Positions 27,828 through 36,908 of a stretch of 64,000 bases of DNA are shown here, one piece after another. Both the position numbers and the translations under genes were made by a program. The stretch comes from CAIVPM01 sp964615145 (GTDB lineage Bacteria > Bacteroidota > Bacteroidia > Chitinophagales > Chitinophagaceae), in NCBI GenBank assembly GCA_964615145.1, contig CAZTOP010000011.1:1-64000 (forward strand), given 5' to 3'. Position 1 is the stretch's first letter. The number at the start of each line of letters is the position of its first letter. The notes below the pieces were generated by a model. That model was given only the letters and a program-made list of their open reading frames with translations. It was not told where the DNA came from and made no database searches.

Positions 27828-28244
27828 ATGATTCAACGCAAACAAACCTTGTGGCTTTTATTTGCTACAATAGCTGCATTTCTTACAATTAAATTCCCTT
27901 TTTATACAGGAAATATTTTAGAAAATAACCTTAAGGTATATAAAACAGTAGATGCAAGATATAATATTGGAATAGTTGTTTTGACTGTTAGCATTGCAAT
28001 CATTGCATTAGTAACAATCTTTTTATATGCTGATAGAAAAAAGCAGATGCTATTTTCAGCAGTGAATTTATTATTATCCTTAATAACAATTTTTTTATAT
28101 CACTTGCAAACAAAATTATTTGTTGATGGTGCTTACAGTATTACAGCAATTTTATCAATAGTGCTACCCTTTTTTATCGCAATGGCAATTATTGGTATGT
28201 ATAGTGATGAAAAGCTAATAAAAAATGCAGATAGGTTAAGATAA
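27828..28244 (+). CDS. DUF4293 family membrane protein
   Basis: A 138-residue protein with four membrane helices, starting MIQRKQTLWLLFATIAAF, the typical DUF4293 opening. This family is common in Bacteroidota and has no known function. Helices lie at about 8-25, 45-66, 71-90 and 102-122, with a charged cytoplasmic tail. It lies 44 bases after glyA and is probably on the same transcript. Confidence 0.8.
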   Translation: MIQRKQTLWLLFATIAAFLTIKFPFYTGNILENNLKVYKTVDARYNIGIVVLTVSIAIIALVTIFLYADRKKQMLFSAVNLLLSLITIFLYHLQTKLFVDGAYSITAILSIVLPFFIAMAIIGMYSDEKLIKNADRLR

Positions 28245-28305
28245 ATTTTTATCATATTTTAATATTAATAAAATGTTAAAATAGTATTAGACAGTTTGTA
28301 TTACA

Positions 28306-28313
28306 TAGTTTTG
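28306..28313 (+). promoter_or_regulatory. -7 element TAGTTTTG upstream of the small secreted gene
   Basis: An exact TAnnTTTG match that ends 5 bases before the ATG at 28319, so the mRNA would be leaderless or nearly so. Confidence 0.5.
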
Positions 28314-28318
28314 CAACG

Positions 28319-28714
28319 ATGAAGCAAGTTTATAAATATACTAGGAATATGTTACTTATTATTCTTGCCTTGCAGATATTAAATGTTGGATTGTTTGCAC
28401 AAGAATTCCCTCAAAATTCCATATCAAGTAACAATCTCAATATTATTAATTCTGTTACTGAATACATTGCTGAAGTTATTCTTGAAAAAACAGATGCTTT
28501 TCCTGAAAATCAAAATAGTAATCATACTAAACATAGTAAAAATAGTAACTCATTTTTGTTTAAAATACAACAGTTTAATCTTTTTAGCTTAGACCATAAA
28601 TCCTATGTGTCAAATTTTAATTCTAGTAGCTTAAAAATTCAATATTGCAAAACTTCTGCTTTACAATATTCTTCAGTGTGTTTTGATATAACACCACCGC
28701 CTCCAAAAGTGTAA
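28319..28714 (+). CDS. Small secreted or membrane-anchored protein, unknown
   Basis: A 131-residue protein. The N-terminal hydrophobic segment (about 10-27, ending GLFAQ) looks like a signal peptide. The rest is rich in Asn and Ser, carries two Cys (about 109 and 120) and ends in the proline run TPPPPKV. I do not recognise a family. It precedes the second RND efflux operon in the same direction, 232 bases away, so a link to efflux or envelope stress is possible but unproven. The near-consensus promoter supports a real gene. Confidence 0.6.
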   Translation: MKQVYKYTRNMLLIILALQILNVGLFAQEFPQNSISSNNLNIINSVTEYIAEVILEKTDAFPENQNSNHTKHSKNSNSFLFKIQQFNLFSLDHKSYVSNFNSSSLKIQYCKTSALQYSSVCFDITPPPPKV

Positions 28715-28809
28715 TTTATAATTACAACCTATCGCCTTATAATTATTAAGTCTTTTGTTTTGCGAATACTTGTTTAAAACAATCAAGACTGTAGCGTATC
28801 AATTATTGT

Positions 28810-28857
28810 AAATTAGTGACTAGCTAATTTCATAATAATAATTAGTTTGATTATTAT
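28810..28857. repeat. Two inverted repeats upstream of the second RND operon
   Basis: AAATTAG/CTAATTT (28810-28816 and 28824-28830) and ATAATAAT/ATTATTAT (28832-28839 and 28850-28857) are both perfect. They may be operator sites for an unlinked regulator or mRNA hairpins. Little else is seen in the 232-base spacer 28715-28946 except a 14-codon frame at 28885-28929. Confidence 0.4.
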
Positions 28858-28946
28858 AAAAAATTAAGCTGCTGCATTCAGAAAATGAAAAGAGGTACGT
28901 TAAAATTTTTTAAATCCAAAAAGTATTAAAAATAATTCTAAAAAAT

Positions 28947-30023
28947 ATGTTCAACAAAATATCTAAAATCACGCTCGTGTTATTAGTAGTTCTTGCTGCT
29001 TGCAAGAATAAGGAAGAGGAAAAGGAGATAGAGGGTAAGTTCACTATCACTAGCCCTATTGTAATTGATACAACTTTTACAAAAGATTATATAGCCCAAA
29101 TACAATCTATACAAAACATAGAAATTAGAGCCCAAGTAAAAGGCTATTTAGAAAATATTAATGTAGATGAAGGTAGATATGTAAGTGCTGGTCAGGTATT
29201 GTTCAATATTATGCCTAAAATGTATGAAGCAGAAATGTTAAAACAAAAAGCGGAAGTAAAAACTGCAGAAATCGAATTGGAGAATACAAAAAACTTGGTA
29301 GATAAAAACATTGTTTCAAAGGCTGAATTGTCAGTTGCTCAGGCTAAATTGGAGCAACAAAAAGCAGAATTGTCAAAAGCTGAATTAGATCTTTCTTTTA
29401 CAAAAATAAGAGCACCTTATGATGGTGTAATTGATAGAATAAAATTTAAAAAAGGAAGCCTGATTGATGAAGGTGGATTGCTTACTACTTTATCAAATAA
29501 CAAAGATGTTTTTGCTTATTTCAACCTCTCAGAAACGGAATATTTAGATTTTAAAAATCACAAAAATGATGAACACCAAAAAGTGAGTTTAATTCTTGCA
29601 AACGGAGACATTCATAAATATAAGGGCGAGGTAGAAACTATAGAAGGAGAGTTTGATAATGAGACTGGAAATATAGCTTTTAGGGCTAAATTTCCCAATC
29701 CGGATTTGCTTTTAAAACATGGGGAAACCGGCAAGGTTAGAATGACATTATCATTAAAAAATGCAATTATTATTCCTCAAAAATGTACTTACGAATTATT
29801 GGATAAAATTTACGTTTATGTAGTTGATGAAAATAATAGACTCAAATCAAGAAATATTATTGTTAAACAAAAACTATCCAATTTGTACATTATCGAATCG
29901 GGTTTAAATGATAGTGATAAAATACTTTTAGATGGATTACAAACAGCTAAAGAAGATGAAAAAATAGTAGCAGAATTTGTTGATCCTAAAACAGTAATTC
30001 ACAATCTACAACTAATTAAATAA
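28947..30023 (+). CDS. RND efflux periplasmic adaptor (MexA/AcrA type), lipoprotein
   Basis: A 358-residue membrane fusion protein. The signal peptide ends with lipobox LAAC (Cys19), followed by a Lys/Glu-rich linker. The lipoyl domain (IRAQVKGYLENINVDEGRYV, about 62-81), a coiled hairpin with Lys/Ala/Glu repeats (about 95-150), the second lipoyl half (IRAPYDGVIDRIKFKKG) and beta-barrel domains follow in order. It begins the second tripartite efflux operon. The spacer to the pump gene holds the 30027-30113 repeat. Confidence 0.92.
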   Translation: MFNKISKITLVLLVVLAACKNKEEEKEIEGKFTITSPIVIDTTFTKDYIAQIQSIQNIEIRAQVKGYLENINVDEGRYVSAGQVLFNIMPKMYEAEMLKQKAEVKTAEIELENTKNLVDKNIVSKAELSVAQAKLEQQKAELSKAELDLSFTKIRAPYDGVIDRIKFKKGSLIDEGGLLTTLSNNKDVFAYFNLSETEYLDFKNHKNDEHQKVSLILANGDIHKYKGEVETIEGEFDNETGNIAFRAKFPNPDLLLKHGETGKVRMTLSLKNAIIIPQKCTYELLDKIYVYVVDENNRLKSRNIIVKQKLSNLYIIESGLNDSDKILLDGLQTAKEDEKIVAEFVDPKTVIHNLQLIK

Positions 30024-30026
30024 ACT

Positions 30027-30113
30027 AAAAATCCAAATCCAAAAACTACAGATTACTTGATTTTATTTTAACAATGAAATTTAGTTTTTGGGTTTTGACT
30101 TTTGAATTTTGAA
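30027..30113. repeat. Inverted heptad array between RND adaptor and pump genes
   Basis: Four exact tandem 7-mers of the form TTTTGRN occupy 30086-30113 (TTTTGGG first, TTTTGAA last two). The segment 30083-30103 is the reverse complement of 30027-30047 at 18 of 21 positions. The two arms are 35 bases apart and would form a long hairpin within the operon mRNA. Confidence 0.65.
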
Positions 30114-30126
30114 TTAAATAATAACA

Positions 30127-33100
30127 ATGTTCAGTAAATTTATTCAACGACCTGTACTATCAATAGTCGTTTCTTTAATAATAGTTTTTTTAGGATTTTT
30201 AGCACTAATAAAATTACCAGTAACACAATTTCCATCAATATCTCCTCCCAAAGTTAATATCAGTGCAGAATATCCAGGTGCTAATGGGGAATTGATGATT
30301 AAAAGTGTTGTTATACCGTTAGAACGTGCCTTGAATGGTATTCCTGGAATTAAGTATATTGCCAGTGATGCAGGAAATGATGGCACTTGTACTATTAATG
30401 TAATTTTTGAGCTTGGAACAGATCCAAATATTGCCAGTGTACAAGTTCAAAATCGTGTAGCTGCGGTAGTAAATAAATTACCACCAATTGTTGTAAGAGA
30501 GGGTGTTAAAATTACAAGAGAAGAAAGTAATATGCTGATGTATGTAAATGTTTACAGCAATGATCCATCACTTGATGTAAATTTTCTATACAATTTCGCT
30601 GATATTAACCTTTTAACTGAATTAAAAAAGATTGATGGCGTTGGCTTTGCAGATGTGCTTGGTAATAGAGAATATTCAATGCGAGTTTGGTTAAAACCTG
30701 ACAGAATGTTTGCCTACAAAATCTCATCAGATGATATAATGAAAGCTTTAGGGGAGCAAAGCCTTGAAGCATCTCCTGGAAGATTGGGAGAAGCTAGTGG
30801 TAAACAATCTCAGGCATTTGAATATGTTTTAAAATATGGGGGTCGCTTCACAAAAAAAGAAGACTATGAAAATATAATCATAAAAAGTGATGTAAATGGT
30901 CAAATGCTGAGACTGAAGGATATTGCAAATGTTGAGTTTGGAAATGCTTATTACGACTTATATTCTAAATTAAATGGCAAAGCATCTGCTGCTATTGTGA
31001 TTAAACAATCTTACGGAAGTAATGCACGTGAAGTAATCAAGAAGATTAAAGAAAAACTCTCTGAAATTAAAAAGTCATCTTTCCCAAAAGGAATGGACTA
31101 TCAAATTGGATATGATGTTTCTACTTTTCTGGATGCTTCCATAGAAAAAGTTGTGCACACATTAGTAGAAGCATTTTTATTAGTTTCACTAGTTGTGTTT
31201 TTATTTCTTGCAGATGTGCGTTCTACTTTAATACCAGCTATTGCTGTGCCTGTATCATTAATCGGTACATTCTTTTTTATGCAACTGTTTGGTATTTCTT
31301 TAAACCTCATTACCTTATTTGCTATGGTTCTGGCTATAGGTATAGTTGTGGATGACGCAATTGTAGTAGTGGAGGCGGTTCATGCCAAAATGGAACAACA
31401 TCATTGTAGTCCATTAGAAGCAACCAAAATGGCATTAAAAGAAATTGGAGGTGCAATAGTAGCTATTACATTGGTAATGGCTGCTGTGTTTATTCCAGTT
31501 TCATTTATGAGTGGCCCTGTTGGAATTTTTTACAGGCAATTTTCTGTTACAATGGCTACTTCAATCATCTTGTCTGGTATTGTGGCATTAACATTTACTC
31601 CTGCTTTGTGTGCAATGATCTTGAAAGATACACACGGTAAACAAAAAAAGAAAACACTACTTAATAAATTGCTAGCTGCATTCAACAATTGGTTTGGCAG
31701 ATTAAATGAGAGATACAGAAAACTTGTTGGAGTTATTGTTAACAGAAGAGTATTAACGTTTGCAACATTAATTCTGTTTTGTTTGGGCACTTGGGGCATT
31801 AGTAGTAAAGTTCCAGCAGGATTTATTCCAAATGAGGACCAAGGCCTTTTTTATGCTATCATTTTAACGCCACCTGGCTCAACACTTGAACGTACAGATG
31901 ACATAGCCAATCAACTGCAAAAAGTAGCAGCAACTATTCCAGAAATAAAATCAGTTTCTTCAATGGCTGGTTATGAAATTTTAAGTGAAGGAACAGGGTC
32001 TAATTCTGGTAGTTTATTAATAAACTTAAAAGATTGGAGTGAAAGAAAACGCTCAATGACGGATGTAATGAAAGATTTAGAAGAAAAAGCACAAAACATT
32101 AAAGGTGCCAGTATTGAAATGTTTCCTCCACCAGCTGTACCAGGTTATGGTGCTGCAGGTGGTTTTGAATTAAGAGTTGTAGATAGAGTTGGAACTGGGG
32201 ATTATAAATTAATGGAAACTGTAACGAAAGATTTTGTAAAAGAGTTGAACAAGCGTAAAGAATTATCGTCGGTTTTTACTTTTTATAGTGCCAGCTTTCC
32301 ACAATATTTACTGGTGGTTGATAATGATAAAGCAGAACAAAAAGGTGTAAGTATTGGCGATGCTTTAGACAATCTTTCTACGCTTGTAGGTAGTAATTAC
32401 GAAACAAATTTCATCAAGTATGACAGACAGTATAAAGTAATGGTGCAAGCTTTACCACAATATCGAGTAACACCAGAAGATATACTAAATCTATATACCA
32501 AAAATGAAAAAGGTGAAATGGTGCCTTACAGTGCATTTATGCATTTTGAAAAAACTTTTGGCTTAAGTGAAATTACACGTCATAATTTATTTAACTCCTC
32601 TGAAATAAGTGGTGGACCTGCAAAAGGATACAGTAGTGGAACTGCAATGAACATAGTGCAGGAAGTTGCTGAAAAAAAACTGCCTAAAGGTTTTGGAATT
32701 GAATGGGCTGGAATATCATTAGATGAATCAAGGCAAGGTAATCAAGCTATTTATATTTTCTTAATTTCATTAGTGTTTGTGTATTTGGTTTTATCTGCAC
32801 AATACGAAAGTTTTGTTTTACCATTACCTATATTGTTATCATTACCTGTAGGAATTTTTGGAGCATTTTTCTTACTTAAAGTATTAGGTTTAGAGAATAA
32901 TATTTATGCTCAAATTGCAATGGTAATGCTCATTGGTATTTTGGGTAAAAATGCAGTTTTGATTGTTGAATTTGCTGTTCAAAGACACCGAGCTGGTGAA
33001 AGCCCAATGCAAGCAGCTATTGATGGAGCAAGTGCAAGGCTTCGTCCAATTTTAATGACATCATTTGCTTTTATTGCAGGATTAATTCCACTGGTTTTTG

Positions 33101-33294
33101 CAACTGGTCCTGGTGCTATTGGTAATAGAACCATTGGTGCTGCTGCTGCGGGTGGTATGTTGTTTGGAACTGTGTTTGGTGTTTTAATTGTTCCGGGCTT
33201 GTACTACATTTTCGCAAAAATTTCAGAGAAACATATTCTAGTTGAAAATGAGGAAGAAAATCCTTTATCTGAGGCAGTCGAAAGCAATCATTAA
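30127..33294 (+). CDS. RND multidrug efflux pump, inner membrane subunit (HAE1/AcrB type)
   Basis: A 1055-residue RND pump, slightly longer than the first one at 12921 and clearly different in sequence. It starts FSKFIQRPVLSIVVSLIIVF. Helix 4 carries the proton-relay pair in AIGIVVDDAIVVVEAVH at about 404-420. A GFIPNEDQG segment opens the second periplasmic half, and ILMTSFAFIAGLIPLV lies near helix 12. It is of the drug type (AcrB/MexB). It follows the adaptor after 103 bases and precedes the outer membrane channel by 65 bases. Confidence 0.94.
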   Translation: MFSKFIQRPVLSIVVSLIIVFLGFLALIKLPVTQFPSISPPKVNISAEYPGANGELMIKSVVIPLERALNGIPGIKYIASDAGNDGTCTINVIFELGTDPNIASVQVQNRVAAVVNKLPPIVVREGVKITREESNMLMYVNVYSNDPSLDVNFLYNFADINLLTELKKIDGVGFADVLGNREYSMRVWLKPDRMFAYKISSDDIMKALGEQSLEASPGRLGEASGKQSQAFEYVLKYGGRFTKKEDYENIIIKSDVNGQMLRLKDIANVEFGNAYYDLYSKLNGKASAAIVIKQSYGSNAREVIKKIKEKLSEIKKSSFPKGMDYQIGYDVSTFLDASIEKVVHTLVEAFLLVSLVVFLFLADVRSTLIPAIAVPVSLIGTFFFMQLFGISLNLITLFAMVLAIGIVVDDAIVVVEAVHAKMEQHHCSPLEATKMALKEIGGAIVAITLVMAAVFIPVSFMSGPVGIFYRQFSVTMATSIILSGIVALTFTPALCAMILKDTHGKQKKKTLLNKLLAAFNNWFGRLNERYRKLVGVIVNRRVLTFATLILFCLGTWGISSKVPAGFIPNEDQGLFYAIILTPPGSTLERTDDIANQLQKVAATIPEIKSVSSMAGYEILSEGTGSNSGSLLINLKDWSERKRSMTDVMKDLEEKAQNIKGASIEMFPPPAVPGYGAAGGFELRVVDRVGTGDYKLMETVTKDFVKELNKRKELSSVFTFYSASFPQYLLVVDNDKAEQKGVSIGDALDNLSTLVGSNYETNFIKYDRQYKVMVQALPQYRVTPEDILNLYTKNEKGEMVPYSAFMHFEKTFGLSEITRHNLFNSSEISGGPAKGYSSGTAMNIVQEVAEKKLPKGFGIEWAGISLDESRQGNQAIYIFLISLVFVYLVLSAQYESFVLPLPILLSLPVGIFGAFFLLKVLGLENNIYAQIAMVMLIGILGKNAVLIVEFAVQRHRAGESPMQAAIDGASARLRPILMTSFAFIAGLIPLVFATGPGAIGNRTIGAAAAGGMLFGTVFGVLIVPGLYYIFAKISEKHILVENEEENPLSEAVESNH

Positions 33295-33310
33295 TCACAA
33301 ATAATTACCC

Positions 33311-33342
33311 ACGAATGCACAAATTAATATTTGTGTATTCGT
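33311..33342. repeat. Hairpin between RND pump and channel genes
   Basis: ACGAATGCACAAAT (33311-33324) pairs with ATTTGTGTATTCGT (33329-33342) with one mismatch around a 4-base loop. It lacks a T-run and lies inside the operon, so it is more likely a REP-like element or mRNA-processing hairpin than a terminator. A related CACAAAT lies just upstream at 33296. Confidence 0.5.
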
Positions 33343-33359
33343 AGCAATAAAAATTAATC

Positions 33360-34772
33360 ATGAAAAAAATAGGCTTAATATTTTTAGTTTTTATAATGGC
33401 TTGCAAAGTACCATCAATTGTGCAAATAGAGAATAAACAAGTTATTCCTGTATCATTTAGTCAGTCAAGCGATAGCTTAAATTCTGCAGCTATAAAGTGG
33501 AGAACATTCTTTAGTGATACTTATCTTATAAAATTAATTGATACGGCTTTAAAGAATAATTATGAATTGTTAACTAATGCTCAGGATATTGAAATATCAA
33601 AAAATAATATTAAAATAAAACATGCTAATTTGTTGCCAAAAGGCAATGGTGTAGTGGGTTTAGGTTTAGATAAAGCTGGTCGCTATACAGCTAGTGGTGC
33701 AGGTAATGCATCTACATACATTATTGGAGACAAAGAAGTGCCAGAGCCAATTACAGATTTATTTTTAGGTTTTAGAGCAACTTGGGAAATTGATGTGTGG
33801 AAGAAATTTAGAAATGCAAAAAAGCAAGCAATAATTAATTATTTAAAAACGCAGGAAGGAAAGAATTTTATTACAACAAACTTAGTTGCAGAAATTGCTA
33901 ATAGCTATTATGAATTACTGGCTTTAGATAATCAGCTTGATATCATAAATCAGGCTATCGTATTACAAAAAAATCAGCTTGAGATTTTAAAAATTCAAAA
34001 GCAAAATGCAGTAGTTACTGAACTTGCAGTAAAACAATTTGAAGCGTTAGTGTATAATAGTGAAGCTCAACAATACGATGTATTACAAAAAATCACCGAA
34101 ACAGAAAACAGCATTAATAGCCTTTTAGCAAGATTTCCACAGCCCATTTCAAGAGATAAAAGTGTATTTAATAATGCTATTCCGAAAGCTATTCAAGTAG
34201 GCTTACCAAGTCAGCTATTGCAAAACAGGCCAGATATTAAACAAGCAGAATATGAATTACAGATGGCAAAGTTAGATGTCTCGGTTGCAAGGGCAGAGTT
34301 TTTACCAAGTTTTGGTATTAGTGGTATGCTAGGTTTAAATGGATATAAGCCAAAATATGTATTACCATCTTGGCAAAACTCAACATTTAATTTTGCAGGT
34401 GAGCTTGCCTCTACCTTAATTAACAGAAATGCTATTAAAGCTGAGTTCAATAAAGCAAATGCAGCACAGATAAGTGCTTTGTATGACTATCAAAAAATAA
34501 TTTTAAATAGTTATACTGAAGTGTATAATCAAATGAATAATATAACCAATTTGTCAAAATATTACGAAACAAAAACAAAAGAAGCTGAAACACTAACAGC
34601 TTCTATTGACATAGCAAAAGATTTATTCAAATATGCACGTGCCAACTATCTAGAAGTATTAACAGTTCAGCGTGATGCCCTGACTGCTAAATTGGAACTT
34701 GTTGAGGCAAAGAAGAATCAATTAATTGCTGTAATAAATATTTACAAAGCACTAGGTGGTGGATGGAAGTGA
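33360..34772 (+). CDS. Efflux outer membrane factor, NodT/OprM-type lipoprotein
   Basis: A 470-residue TolC-like channel. The N-terminus has a lipobox MAC with Cys at about residue 15. Two OEP repeats follow, with the NodT-family signatures LLQNRPDIKQAEYELQMAKL (about 285-304) and ARANYLEVLTVQRDALTAKL near the C-terminus. It completes the adaptor-pump-channel set begun at 28947. It is anchored by lipid, unlike the signal-peptide-only TolC at 15995. Confidence 0.92.
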   Translation: MKKIGLIFLVFIMACKVPSIVQIENKQVIPVSFSQSSDSLNSAAIKWRTFFSDTYLIKLIDTALKNNYELLTNAQDIEISKNNIKIKHANLLPKGNGVVGLGLDKAGRYTASGAGNASTYIIGDKEVPEPITDLFLGFRATWEIDVWKKFRNAKKQAIINYLKTQEGKNFITTNLVAEIANSYYELLALDNQLDIINQAIVLQKNQLEILKIQKQNAVVTELAVKQFEALVYNSEAQQYDVLQKITETENSINSLLARFPQPISRDKSVFNNAIPKAIQVGLPSQLLQNRPDIKQAEYELQMAKLDVSVARAEFLPSFGISGMLGLNGYKPKYVLPSWQNSTFNFAGELASTLINRNAIKAEFNKANAAQISALYDYQKIILNSYTEVYNQMNNITNLSKYYETKTKEAETLTASIDIAKDLFKYARANYLEVLTVQRDALTAKLELVEAKKNQLIAVINIYKALGGGWK

Positions 34773-34774
34773 TA

Positions 34775-34798
34775 TTTGATAAAGTTTGATATTTGATT
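34775..34798. repeat. Short heptad repeat after the second RND operon
   Basis: TTTGATA at 34775, TTTGATA at 34785 and TTTGATT at 34792; the first two are separated by a 3-base insert and the last two abut. It starts 3 bases after the channel gene stop. It lacks a clear inverted partner and is weaker than the other heptad arrays. Confidence 0.4.
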
Positions 34799-34881
34799 AT
34801 TTGTTTTTAAAAAATATTTAATTGGTATGGTATATAATATTTTTTATTAAAATCATTGCTGCATCTCTCCAATCAATCCAT

Positions 34882-34889
34882 TATTTTCG
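34882..34889 (+). promoter_or_regulatory. Near-consensus -7 element TATTTTCG for thrS
   Basis: TATTTTCG is one base from TAnnTTTG and lies 21 bases before the thrS ATG. It has the same TTCG variant as the rimO and FKBP genes. Confidence 0.4.
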
Positions 34890-34910
34890 CAGCATATTTT
34901 AAAAAAAACA

Positions 34911-36848
34911 ATGATTAATATAAGTTTTCCAGATGGTGCTGTTCGCCAATATGAAAAAGGAATCACTGCCTTAGAAATCGCAAAAAGTATTAGTGAGGGT
35001 TTGGCTCGCAAAGTTTTAGCTGCTAATGTTAATGGAGAGGTTTGGGATGCCACTAGACCCATAGGAAAAGATTCATCACTAAAATTAGTAATGTGGGACG
35101 ATGCAGAAGGAAAAAATACTTTTTGGCATTCATCTGCACATCTAATGGCAGAGGCAGTAGAAGACAAATTTCCTGGTGCAAAATTTTGGGTAGGACCAGC
35201 ACTAGACAAAGGATTTTACTACGATATAGATTTAGGCGATAATAAATTGACTGAAGAAGATTTAGTGGAACTTGAAAAAAAGATGAATGAATTAGCGAAA
35301 CAGGCTAATCCATTTAATCGTAGTTCACAAAGTAAGGCCGAAGCAATTGCTTATTTTAAAGAAAAAGGTGATGAATATAAATTGGATTTATTAGAAAAAT
35401 TAGAAGATGGCAACATTACTTTTTACTCTCAAGGTAAGTTTACCGATTTATGTCGTGGACCCCATATTCCCAACACTGGTTTCATTAAGGCAATTAAGCT
35501 AACTTCTATAGCAGGTGCTTATTGGAAAGGCGATGAAAAAAACAAGCAATTAACCCGTATTTACGGTATTACTTTCCCTAATCAAAAAGAATTAGATGAA
35601 TACCTTGCAATGCTTGAAGAAGCAAAGAAACGAGACCATAGAAAATTGGGTAAAGAGCTTAGTATTTTTACTACCAATGATGATGTTGGGCAAGGCTTGA
35701 TTTTATGGATGCCTAATGGAACTGTAATTATAGAAGAGCTTGAAAAACTAGCAAAAGAAACAGAGTTAGCGGCAGGATACAAAAGAGTTGTAACCCCACA
35801 TATTGCTAAAGAAAATCTATATTTAACTAGTGGACATTTACCTTATTATGCAGATAGCATGTTTCCTCCAATGGAAATAGACGGAGAGATATTCTATTTA
35901 AGAGCCATGAATTGTCCGCATCATCATAAAATATTCGATGCTGAGCCTAAAAGTTATCGCGATTTGCCATACAGAATAGCAGAGTACGGAACTTGTTATA
36001 GGTATGAACAAAGTGGTGAGTTATTTGGTTTAATGCGTGTACGTTGTTTACATATGAATGATGCACACATTTATTGCAGCAAAAACGATTTTGCTAAAGA
36101 GTTCAAAGCTGTAAACGAAATGTATTTAAAATATTTCAAAATATTTGGTGTAGAGAAGTTTCAAATGCGTTTAAGTTTACATAATCCTGAAAAATTGGGA
36201 CAGAAATACGTAAACGAGCCAGAACTTTGGAAAGAAACTGAGGAATTAGTACGTCAGGTGTTGATTGAAACAGGAACTCCTTTTGTTGAAGTGCAAGACG
36301 AAGCTGCATTCTACGGGCCTAAAATAGACGTTCAAATATTTAGTGTAATTGGTAGGGAATTTACTCTAGCAACCAATCAAGTCGATTTTGCTCAAAGCAG
36401 AAGTTTCAAATTATCATTTACAAATCAAAATAATGAACCAGAAATTCCATTGATTATTCATAGAGCTCCATTAGGAACTCACGAACGTTTTATTGGGTTT
36501 TTGCTAGAACATTATGCCGGTAAATTCCCAGTTTGGTTAAGTCCTTTACAAGTAAAAATATTGCCAATTAGCGATAAGTTTATGGATTATGCAACTGAAG
36601 TAATGAACAAGTTAAAGACAATAGGAGTAAGGGTTGAAGTTGATGATAGAAGTGAGAAAATTGGTAAAAAAATTAGAGAAGCAGAGTTGAGCCGAGTGCC
36701 TTATATGCTGGTTGTTGGCGAAAAAGAAGCTGCAGAAAACAAACTTTCAATTCGCCGTCAAGGTAAAGGAGATGTAGGTCAACAAACTATTGAGGAATTC
36801 ATTACTAACATTAGTGATGAAATTTTACATAGAAAATCAGGAGAATAG
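34911..36848 (+). CDS. thrS: Threonine-tRNA ligase
   Basis: A 645-residue class II synthetase. Domains in order: TGS (about 1-62), the editing domain with the HSSAHLMAEAV metal-site motif at about 73-83, the class II catalytic core (motif 1 near about 285, zinc Cys in RAMNCPHHH at about 331-339, motif 2 in EYGTCYRYEQSGEL, motif 3 in HRAPLGTHERFIG), and the anticodon-binding domain after about 540. The length is standard. infC follows 60 bases downstream, an arrangement common in bacteria. Confidence 0.97.
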   Translation: MINISFPDGAVRQYEKGITALEIAKSISEGLARKVLAANVNGEVWDATRPIGKDSSLKLVMWDDAEGKNTFWHSSAHLMAEAVEDKFPGAKFWVGPALDKGFYYDIDLGDNKLTEEDLVELEKKMNELAKQANPFNRSSQSKAEAIAYFKEKGDEYKLDLLEKLEDGNITFYSQGKFTDLCRGPHIPNTGFIKAIKLTSIAGAYWKGDEKNKQLTRIYGITFPNQKELDEYLAMLEEAKKRDHRKLGKELSIFTTNDDVGQGLILWMPNGTVIIEELEKLAKETELAAGYKRVVTPHIAKENLYLTSGHLPYYADSMFPPMEIDGEIFYLRAMNCPHHHKIFDAEPKSYRDLPYRIAEYGTCYRYEQSGELFGLMRVRCLHMNDAHIYCSKNDFAKEFKAVNEMYLKYFKIFGVEKFQMRLSLHNPEKLGQKYVNEPELWKETEELVRQVLIETGTPFVEVQDEAAFYGPKIDVQIFSVIGREFTLATNQVDFAQSRSFKLSFTNQNNEPEIPLIIHRAPLGTHERFIGFLLEHYAGKFPVWLSPLQVKILPISDKFMDYATEVMNKLKTIGVRVEVDDRSEKIGKKIREAELSRVPYMLVVGEKEAAENKLSIRRQGKGDVGQQTIEEFITNISDEILHRKSGE

Positions 36849-36908
36849 TATATTTTTACAAATATTAAAATTTTAGGCGGTACAAAATTATTCACAAAAA
36901 AACACTTA

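Noticed and set aside
33296..33359. Terminator between the RND pump and channel genes
   Set aside because: The hairpin has no T-run and the three genes form one functional operon.
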